Origin: an uncultured Verrucomicrobiota bacterium
Lineage (GTDB): Bacteria; Verrucomicrobiota; Kiritimatiellia; RFP12; UBA1067
Assembly: GCA_945613785.1 (NCBI GenBank)
Contig: CALZAJ010000029.1
Span: 1 to 12,360 of the forward strand
DNA: 12,360 nt
Direction: 5' to 3'
Shown: positions 1-8,700 of the stretch, piece after piece
Layout: each line of letters opens with the position of its first letter
How positions within the stretch are numbered: the stretch's first letter is position 1
Notes under the pieces: model-generated
Database searches by the model: none
What the model was told of the DNA's origin: nothing
The model's input: only the letters and a program-made list of their open reading frames with translations
Made by a program: the position numbers and the translations under genes

Positions 1-1076
1 GGATTCGGACTGACGTCAAGATCGAGATCCCTGAGACGGAGGAACGCGGGATTGCCCGCAAAGACGCCCTTCACCGTCTGACGATAGGCGCCGTCCATTA
101 CCGCGAGTACGGCAGAGGAGACGATCTTCACAGGCGCCGTGAGGGCGACGTCCTTCGTGCCGTCCGCCGAGGCCTCGTCAACGTAGACCACGCTGACCAC
201 CTCACCGCCCTGAACGGTCAGGACGCCGTCCTCCGGCTTGGAGGGACTGGACGTGGTCGGCACGGACGCCAACGCGGAAATTCCGTCCGTCCCGAACGGC
301 GCGAGCTCAAGCGTCTCATAGTCACCAGACGCGGCCTTCGCGACCGCTTTCATCTTCTTGCCGAGCGCCGCGGACACTGCGATGTCACGGTCATCGACGC
401 AAACATAGAGCCGCTGTCCCGCCTCGGCCGTGACCGGGGCATTGACGGTGACGCGCTTCGGCGTCGCATCCGTCTGGTCGACATCCTTACCGACCGTCTT
501 CTCAACCGGCTTCGGAACGGCCGTGCCGACGCGACGGAAGGCCTCCTGCGCACGGACCCAGCGCTTCGCCTTGAAGTGAATCTGCCCGATTTCAAACCAG
601 GCGTCGTTCGCGAACAGGGAGTCTGGAAAATCCGTCGTGATGCGGCGCAACAACATCGAGGCCTCGCTGTCGCGTGCGGCGGCAAGCTGCACCTTCGCCT
701 GAATGAGATAAGACTCGGCCTTGACGTCGGTCAGCGGCGAATCCGTCGCCTTGCGGAGAACCACCAGGGCCTCGTCATTGCGCCCCTTCGCCGCATGCGC
801 ACGTCCGAGCTCAAGCCAGGCGTTAAACCGCAACTGCGAATTCGGGAACATCTTCGGAATCGCCTCGAGCATGCCGAGCGCACGTTCCTCTTCGCCGTCC
901 TGCAAAGTCGTCAGCGCCTGCTGGATCATGCGCTTGGCACGGGCATCCGCCTGCTTCGCGGCACGGTCACCCGCCGCAGCCGAAGCCGCCGCCTTGTCCG
1001 TCTTCGCCTGATCCGCGGCCAGCACCGGCATCGTCGCCAGTCCCGCCAGCATCAGCAATGTTGCAGCTTTATTCAT
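1..1076 (-). CDS. Exported TPR protein with Ig-like modules (C-terminus cut by window edge)
   Basis: The frame is open from ATG at 1076 down to the left edge with no stop, giving 358 residues and an incomplete C-terminus. Residues 1-20 form a signal peptide (MNK, hydrophobic core, cleavage likely at VLA|AD). A short Ala/Lys/Asp-rich linker follows to about residue 48. Residues about 52-186 hold roughly four TPR-like helix pairs, seen in phrases such as AWLELGRAHAAKGRNDEAL and DAWFEIGQIHFKAKRWVRAQ. From about 211 comes a beta-rich module: AEAGQRLYVCVDDRDI (218-232), ASGDYETLEL (249-258) and GGEVVSVVYVDEA (290-302). A second copy begins at about 335, with FLRLRDLDLDVSPN at the cut end. The same module occurs in the 2245-residue protein two genes upstream. 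An AGGAGA ribosome site (1083-1088) lies 6 bases before the ATG, which fixes the start. It follows the TPR gene by 58 bases and is probably co-transcribed with it. The family is not recognised; a periplasmic scaffold or binding role is inferred. Confidence 0.85.
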   Translation of the reverse strand, partial: MNKAATLLMLAGLATMPVLAADQAKTDKAAASAAAGDRAAKQADARAKRMIQQALTTLQDGEEERALGMLEAIPKMFPNSQLRFNAWLELGRAHAAKGRNDEALVVLRKATDSPLTDVKAESYLIQAKVQLAAARDSEASMLLRRITTDFPDSLFANDAWFEIGQIHFKAKRWVRAQEAFRRVGTAVPKPVEKTVGKDVDQTDATPKRVTVNAPVTAEAGQRLYVCVDDRDIAVSAALGKKMKAVAKAASGDYETLELAPFGTDGISALASVPTTSSPSKPEDGVLTVQGGEVVSVVYVDEASADGTKDVALTAPVKIVSSAVLAVMDGAYRQTVKGVFAGNPAFLRLRDLDLDVSPN

Positions 1077-1134
1077 ATGATCTCTCCTCTTCCAAAACAC
1101 AAGACTCAAACGTATCCAAACCCTCACCCCTTCC

Positions 1135-2718
1135 TCAGTGCACGTCGTTCAGCACCGCACCTCCCGTGCCGATACCGAACGCCTCAAGCCGCTGGTGCGC
1201 CTGCGAAGCGGCGCCGGCCTTCTTCCATTCGGCATGCGCGAGAATGCGGCGATAGCAGCCGATCGCATTCTTCTTGTCGCCGTCGTCACGATACCAGTCG
1301 CCCTTGCGGAGCATCGCGTTCGGCGCATCGTTCGGGAACATGCTGCAGATCTCGTCAAGGACCGCCTGGGCCTTGGGCTTGCGGCCAGCCGCCCGATGGC
1401 AGTCGGCGACGGACCACAAGGTCGCCGGCGGCTGAGGGGCCTCCTCATAGAGCTTGATCGCGCCGTCGTAGTCCTTGAGCAGTTCCTGACAGCACTTGGC
1501 GTGATTGCGCTTCGCGCTGTCCGCGACCGACGGATCCGGCATGGCCTCGATCGGCTTGAGACACTCGACGATGTAGTTGCCGTCCCGCGCCGTCCAGCCG
1601 ATTTCGGCGCCCGTCCATGCACGCTTGACCGGATCCTGGATGAGATCCAGGAAAAGCTTCGCCTCGGTGATGCGCTTCATCTCGCGGAGCTTGCGGATGA
1701 AGGCCACGGCGCGGTCGCTCTGCAGCTGCTTGTCCGCAACCTTACGGACCTCGCCGCCAACCTTATTGATCATCTTGTCGGCAGACTTCGGCACAAGCGC
1801 AACCGTCGCGTCGAACTGCGTCATCAGGAACTCCCATTCGGAGCCCGCCGCCTTGTACACCGCTTCGGCCTGGGTCTCGAATGCCTTCGTCAGCTTCACG
1901 AGATAGACGATCTCGGCGCCGCGGACGTCCTTCGCCTTGCCCTTGTGGCTCTTGAAGTACGTATGCGGAAGCTTCTCGTCGTGCCAGACGGTCCACCACA
2001 GGCTGTTGCGCCAGTTGCGGATCTCCTCCACGCCCTTCTTCGGGTTGTCCGCGAAACGGGTCGCGAGGTCCGTCAGCTTGGCCGCCGGGTCGGACAGGCT
2101 CTCGATCGTCGAGAGATTGCGCTTCGCGCTGTCCCACTCCGCGCGATTGGCATCACGCTTGAGCTCGGTCACGACCTGCCACTCCTGCATCGCCTCCTTG
2201 AGCTTGCCGGCCTGGAGCTGGTTCCAGGCCAGACGATTGTGCGCAGCGTAGGCGAGCGGATGAGACGCGAACTGCTCGTTGTCCACCAGCTCACGGTAGT
2301 CGGCCATCGCCTTCTGAACCTGTCCGTTCGCCCCCTGGGCCGCACCACGGAAGAAGAGCGACGCACAGGACGCCTTCGAATCGGGATAGAGTTCGATCGT
2401 CTCGGAGTAGAGTTCGATCGCCTTGAAAGAGTCCTTCGCCTTGTTCAGCGAGTAGGCCTGGAAGAACGAGGCCCACGCCAGCGCCTCCTCGGGCGCCGTC
2501 GTGATGAATTCGGTGTTGAACCGCTTCCACTCGTTCGCCGCGGCACGCGCACTGCCGCCGTCCAGCTGCTTGAGCGCGCGCTCCGCACACGTGCGTTCAC
2601 TCATCGACATCTTCTTGAGGACCTCGGCCGGCACGTTCACGTACCAGTCGCCGATACGCTCCGCCGCCATCGCCGCGGCGCACGCGAAAACGCCAATCGC
2701 CAGAAACTTCGTCTTCAT
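1135..2718 (-). CDS. Exported TPR-type helical repeat protein, 527 aa
   Basis: This gene encodes an exported alpha-helical protein of unknown function. Residues 1-19 are a signal peptide (MKTKF, hydrophobic core, cleavage near AMAA|ER). TPR-like helix pairs are visible at about 40-185, for example FKAIELYSETIELYPDS (98-114) and AYAAHNRLAWNQLQAGKLKE (156-175). They recur at about 400-510, for example DYDGAIKLYEEAP and KAQAVLDEICSMFPND. The middle (190-395) is helical without clear repeat consensus and has a tryptophan-rich patch at 236-246 (WRNSLWWTVWH). The mature part has eight cysteines (44, 118, 386, 409, 410, 440, 458, 488), which is many for an exported protein. ATG at 2718 is preferred over an in-frame ATG at 2751 because it begins the signal peptide and has AAAGG 7 bases upstream (2726-2730). 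The upstream giant gene ends 33 bases before it, suggesting one operon. TPRs usually mediate protein contacts, so a partner role to its neighbours is likely but inferred. Confidence 0.9.
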   Translation of the reverse strand: MKTKFLAIGVFACAAAMAAERIGDWYVNVPAEVLKKMSMSERTCAERALKQLDGGSARAAANEWKRFNTEFITTAPEEALAWASFFQAYSLNKAKDSFKAIELYSETIELYPDSKASCASLFFRGAAQGANGQVQKAMADYRELVDNEQFASHPLAYAAHNRLAWNQLQAGKLKEAMQEWQVVTELKRDANRAEWDSAKRNLSTIESLSDPAAKLTDLATRFADNPKKGVEEIRNWRNSLWWTVWHDEKLPHTYFKSHKGKAKDVRGAEIVYLVKLTKAFETQAEAVYKAAGSEWEFLMTQFDATVALVPKSADKMINKVGGEVRKVADKQLQSDRAVAFIRKLREMKRITEAKLFLDLIQDPVKRAWTGAEIGWTARDGNYIVECLKPIEAMPDPSVADSAKRNHAKCCQELLKDYDGAIKLYEEAPQPPATLWSVADCHRAAGRKPKAQAVLDEICSMFPNDAPNAMLRKGDWYRDDGDKKNAIGCYRRILAHAEWKKAGAASQAHQRLEAFGIGTGGAVLNDVH

Positions 2719-2751
2719 TCGACTACCTTTCCCTCTCGCCCGGAATGACAT

Positions 2752-5700
2752 TTACTGAGCCACTTCCTCGAAGGCCGCCGCCTCCTGCAGGAGCATGCCG
2801 CGGGCGTAGCGCGCCCACTTCGACTCCGGATATTCGAACGTCGTGCGCTTGAGATAGATGTACGCGTTCGGATAATCCTTCAGACGGAAGCTGACGTCGC
2901 CGGCCCAGTAGAGACCCTGCGCGAGAAGCTCCTTGTTCTGGATGTCCTTGTAGTTGTCGACCAGCGAGACGAAACTCGAAACGGCATCCTTGTAGGCATC
3001 GGCGATCATCGCCGCCTTGCCGCGGGCATTCTTCTTGTCCTCCGCAAGCGTCTCGGCCTGCTTGACGAGGCACTGGCCGCCCATGAAGAGCGCGTTCGGC
3101 GCCTGCGGATGGGCCGGGAAGCGGTTACGGAAGGACGTGTAGATCTTGCTGGCGATGTCGTAGCGCTGCTCCTTCGAGTAGTAGTACGACGCCAGACGGA
3201 CGGATGCATCGCCCACCAGCGGAGAATCCGGGAAGAGGTAGGTCATCTTCACGTATTCCTCACCGGCACGCGCGAAGTCTCCGAGACGTTCGAGACAGAG
3301 AGCCTTGTGATACTGGCTGCGGGCGGCGTATTCGCCCTCCGGGCAGGCGGAGAGGATCGAAGAGAACCGCGCGGCCGCCTCACGAAAGAGCGGATCGGCC
3401 TTGTCGGGCTCGTTCGAGAGATCCTCGCCGTCCTTCTCGCGCTGCTTGCGCGCCTGGCGCTCCTCCTCTGCGAGCTGCTCGTAAAGGTTCGCCAGGAGGA
3501 ACTCGCCCTCGGCCGCATGCGACGTGTTCGGATAGTCGCGAAGCGCAGCCTCGAGGATCTTGCGTCCGTCGGCAATCGCGCCCGCGGACTTCTCCGTGTT
3601 CTTCAACTTGCGGAAGTCCTTCGCCATCTCGAAGAGACACTCGGCGAGACGGAACTGCACGAGCACCGCCTGATCGGCGTCACGGAAGCGCTTGGAGTAG
3701 GAGCGGACCGTTCCGTCGGAGCCCGGGCGGACATGGCCGACGACCGTGCGGACGCCCGCCGTGCCCGTGAGGCCGACAAGCTCATCCTCATAGGTGAAGG
3801 TCAGCTCATCACCATAGGAAGACGGGAAGAACGTGGAGGTCTCCTCTTCAGACTCCTCTTCGCCGTCGTCAGCGGACGCTGCCTCCGCGACTTGGGCCGG
3901 CTGGGCCGGCTGCGCGCCCGCCGCAGGCGCGGGCTCCTCGGTTTCGATCGACGGCGTCAGCGGACAGGTGAAGACGCCGCTGCGGGGCATCGTCTCGCGG
4001 AGGGTCAGTTCACGCAGGACGCCTCTCTTCGAGGAGACCTTGACCGTGACCTCGTCCTGCTCGTCCGTCGTGTCGCGATCAGGATCGATGACCATCAGGT
4101 GGAAGGACTCACCGAGATGGACCGCCGGGTTGTTCGCCTCGTAAGTGGCGTCCGCCAGACCGATCCAAGCCGTCGTACCGATCTTCGCCTTCGCTTCACC
4201 CAAGGTCTCGCCGGCTTCGTCCATGTAACGGACGATCAGTTCGTCGCCGGCCTTGAGATCGATCGGCTCGGGCTGGTCCTCGTCATAGCTACTGTCCTCG
4301 TCGTCCGCCTCGGCCGCACGTTCTTCGGCCGCGGACGAATAGAGGTCGATTACGCCGTAGAGGGTGTCAGGAAGCTTCTTCTTCGCCAGACTCAGCACGC
4401 TCGTGGCGGTCTTGATCTTGGTCGTCGAGTTCGGCATCGTCAGACGCAGCGTGCGCTCGCTCCACTCGACGTCGCGCCCCTCGGCTTCGGCTGCGTCAAG
4501 CTCGCTCTTCGTCGCGATCTTCACCGTGACGGTGCTACCCGCGTGACGGATCAGCGTCGGCGCGTAGAAGCTGACCGGGATCTCGGTCTCAGGCGTGACG
4601 AGCGGCAGAGCCGGCCCCTCTCCCTCGGTCGAGAACTGACCGTAGTAGCTCGTGCGCCAGACCTCGGTCGCAGCGGCGGAGTCGTTACGACGGCGAATCG
4701 TGAGGAGCTTGACGTGTCCTTCAGGGGACTTGTCGGGTCCGCGCTCACCCCACGTGTTGCCCAGCATCAGCTTGTTCTCGTCGTTCGGCAGCGCGGCCAG
4801 GGACGCCTTGCGGATGGTTGGGATGCCAGGATCCGTATTGTCTTCGTCCTTATAGGCCGCCACCAGCCCTTCGCCTTCCTTCAGCTCAATCGTCCCCTCG
4901 GGGAGCTTCGACCCGTCGGACGTCGGTTCTGCCGTACGGATCTGCGCGTAGAAGACGCCAGACGCGCGCGGATCAACCGTGACGCTGCCGTCCTTCTCCT
5001 CCTGCCCACGTTCGCTGGCATACACGATGATCTTCTTGCCCGACGTCGCCTCGACGACGATCTTGACCTTGTCGATGCCCTTGGTGATGTCGAGGTCCTG
5101 GTCCGTGACCTTCACGAAGACCGTGTCTCCGGGAGCGATACGGTAGGCCGGGAACATCTGGGATTCCATCTTGCCGTTGCGCGTCTCGACGAGCTCTTCG
5201 CAGAGGAACTCGATCTCGCCGTTGAAGAAGGCCGAGCCGATCTGCTTTTCGACCGCACGCGAGCGACCGGACGAGGTCACATTGTCCTCGTAGGTGACGG
5301 TGATCGTATCGCCCGGCGCGACTTCGAGCGTGTTGTTGCCGAGCGCCTCGGTGTAGTCGTGCTCGACCGGGATGATCTGCTTGCCACCCTTCTCCGTCAC
5401 GAAGAGCTTCGAGGCCGAGACAGACTTGCCGGTGAAGTCAGAGAACTCCCAGCGCAGCGTCCTCAGGCGCTCGGGTTCGGTGAACTGCGCGGAATAGCCC
5501 GTCTTGCTGCGGACGATCTTGCACTTGTCGGTCAGACGCGCGAGAAGCTCGGGGTGCTCCTTCTCGTCCGTCCAGTCCTCGGGCAGGGAAACGAGTTCGC
5601 CGCTGTCCTTCTCATCGCAGATCTCAAAGGAGTCCGTCGCACGGACGGTCGTCGCGAAGATTTCGAAGTCATGGATGCCCTTGTCGACGAGGACGGTGCG

Positions 5701-8700
5701 CGGACGCGTCTTGGCCGCCTGGTCCCACTCGCTGAAGCCGCCGAGCACGCGGGTGCCGTCGATGAAGAACTCCATCGTCATCCTACGAAGAGTGTCCTTC
5801 TCGTTCTTCGTGTCCGGCGTAATCGGCTTGATGCGCAGCTTCAGGAGCGTGTCCTCCGGAACGTAAACCGTGCCGCGCACGAGGTGCCTCATGCCATTGT
5901 GGCCGCCGAGCGTGCGATGGACGCCCCACTTCTCGACCGCGAACGGCGTGACGATCTTCTTCGAGAGCTCACGCATGAAGTCCGTCCGGTTGCGGGCACC
6001 CGACGCCGTCGACAGCATGTGGATGCCCTTGCGCGTCTCGGCGCTTTCCGTCGGATATGTGCCAAGAAGCATCTCCTCGCCGTAGAGCGTGCCGAAGAGT
6101 CGGAGACGCGCGATCGTCTCGGGCGAGCCCATCTCGATCGCCGCGGTCTGCACGAGGTGGCTGTTCATCGTGTCGACGCCGACGAACTTCGGCTTCTCGC
6201 CGTCTTCCAGCGACTGCCAGGCGGCATTGCGGTTCTTGCTGATGAGGTCCTGCGGACCCATCGCCGCGGTCGAGTCGCTCGCGAAGGCGCGCGGCGGCGG
6301 CAATGCGGTCGGGATCTCGCCCACGAAGATGCCGGAACAGGGCTCCTTCTCCTTCAGCACGGCCGAAGGGATCCGATCGCCGGAAGTCGTCATCACCTCG
6401 ACCTCGACCGAGGAGACGCCGTTCTTGCGAGAACGGTCACGGTCCACGAGACGGACGCGGAGCGGCAGCCCCGGCTTGATGCTCTCGTTCTCCTTGCCGG
6501 TGCCAATCAGCAGGTCGGCGTCGTCGACGACCGTCAGGTCCTTCGGCTTGTCCACGGGCAGGCCACGACCCTCGAGATAGGCCGGATCGATGCGGTAAGA
6601 GACGGTGTCGTCGCCACAAAGTTCAAGCGTCGAGTTGTGCGGCTTGGCGAGCCCCAGCGTCGTATCGATCGAACCGCGGAAAAGGGACGGGTCACGCGTG
6701 CCGGGATAAAGCAGCACCTTCTCGGCGTCCTTGCCTGAGCTCGTGGTCACGACGACCGGAATCGAGGAGCCGCCGCCTGCGACCGCGAGGTTCTTGTCCT
6801 GGACGGAGATGGAGAGCGGCTGGCCCGGGCGAATCGCCGAACGATCGGCGAGATCGCCGAGCAGGACCTGCGTGTCATCGACTTCGTAGTTCGTCGCCAG
6901 CTTCCACTCGCCCTGCAGCAGGCGCGCCTCGGCGTGAGTGAAGTCGATTTCGAAGACCTTGTCGAGCTCCTTGCGCGTCTCATCGTAATCCTTGCGCTGG
7001 AAGGCGATCTTCGCGAGCACGTAGTGTCCCTGCGCGCGGACATCGTCCTCGGGCACGGTGATCCACTGCTCGGCCGTCTGCGACGCGCTGTCGGCCGAAC
7101 CCATCGTGAGAAGGAGGTCCACGTCCTTGAACATCGCCTGGCGGCCGGCCTTCGTCAGCTTGTACTGCGCATGGTTGCGGAGCGCCTGGTAGCCCGCGTG
7201 CGCGATCTCGTACTGCAGACGGTCCTCGGCGATCTCCGCACGAAGAAGGAAAAGCCCCGCGGCAATCTCGGCCGGGAAGGCGGATTCCTTCTGAAGCAGC
7301 GTCTCGACGTGCTCCCACGCCCTGTCGCGGAGCGCGTCGTTCGGCCCGCGGACCTTGCGGTACTGTTCGAGCGCCCACAGCGCGAACTGCGGCTGGTAGC
7401 GCATCGGATCCTTGTCGAAGGTCTTGGTGTTCGCCGACAGGAGCGTCCACGCACGCTCGGGATTGTTACGCGCCAGCGCATCGGCCGCGACATAGAGCGG
7501 ATAGGCCGGATCCTTGTCGTTCACCGGATAAAGGCCCGGCATCAGACCCGCGGCCTCGGTGCGGATCTTCTGGAGCTCGGCGACCTTGTCGATGTCGCGG
7601 TGACGGGAAGAAAGAAGATAGGCGATCTCGACGCGGTCATTCGCCATCAGGTTCGTACAGACGGTGACGATGTCACGCCATTCGCCGCGGTTGAGCTTGA
7701 TCGCCGAGGCCGCCAGGAGCGGAATGGTCGAACCCTTCGGATCCTTCTTGACCGCACGCCGAAGCGGAACGTCGATCGGGACCTGGTAGTCCCACGAACA
7801 CTCTATGCGCATGTGACCGTTCGGATAGGAGAAGACCCCGGCGAGCTGCAGGATCGCGTCGACCGAGTCACGGTACTTCTTCTCCGCGTCGGTCATCTCG
7901 CGCTTGGCGTCACGCGCACCCTGTTCGCAGCGCCAGTAGGCGTCCCAGTTGACGCCCATCAGGTCAGGCAGGCGGATGAGCTCCGGCACCGGCGCCTTGG
8001 CGAAACGCTTGACGATCATCGTCGTCCACGCGAGACGATCACGCTCGGTCGCCGGCGGATAGAACTTCTTGTTATCCCAGTCGTACCAGGCGTCGGTCAG
8101 ATAGGTCTTCCCGCCGTTCTCCTTCCCCGCGATCGTCGCAAGACCGAGACGGAACGAAGCCATGCCCTGCGCCGTACCCGCATTGTCCGCCGCCTTGAGG
8201 ATGCGGTCGAAGCCGCCCTTCAGGTTGCCCGCCGCCTCATAGGCACGCATGACCAAGGTGACCATGTTGTAGTCGGTGTCGTGATACGGACGCTCAAAGG
8301 CCCACTGCGCGAAGCCCTCGAACGGATAGAGCTTGGCCGCCGCAGGGTTGCCCTGCGCAATGCGCGAAGCCCCGTCGCAGAAGGCGCGCATCGCCTTTAT
8401 GTCCTCGAACTCCCAGAGCTGATGGCCCTTGAAGACCTCGGCCGCGCGCTTCATCGCCTCCTCGGCCTTACCGTCGAACTTCTTGCCGCGATAGTCATTG
8501 ACCCACGCCTGGAGCTTGCTGTTGGCCGCCCACAGCTGACCAGTAGGCGCTTCGGGATACTTGCCGTTTTTCGAATCGGTGATGACGGACATCCAGGTCG
8601 ACTGCTTGCTGAGACGGCCGAAGCGGTTGAGGTAACCCTCGGGCTTCTTGCGGTCGATGCCGTAGCGTTCGAGGATCTGCCGGACCATCTCGACGCCCAT

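Noticed and set aside
576..1457. 293-codon open frame on the plus strand spanning the gap between two minus-strand genes
   Set aside because: The product is Arg/His/Ser-rich and low in complexity. It lies across the start of one well-supported gene and the end of another, and has no convincing ribosome site.
1138..2748. 536-codon open frame on the plus strand opposite the 527-residue TPR gene
   Set aside because: It is codon-aligned with the minus-strand gene and mirrors its full length. The minus-strand frame has a signal peptide, a ribosome site and TPR pattern; the plus frame has none.
3109..6738. 1209-codon open frame on the plus strand opposite the giant gene
   Set aside because: It is codon-aligned with the minus-strand gene, so its stops correspond to TTA, CTA and TCA codons there. 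A GC-rich gene avoids these codons, which leaves the opposite frame open. The product is Arg/Leu-rich with no domain, and the opposite strand has a clear signal peptide, TPRs and Ig-like modules.
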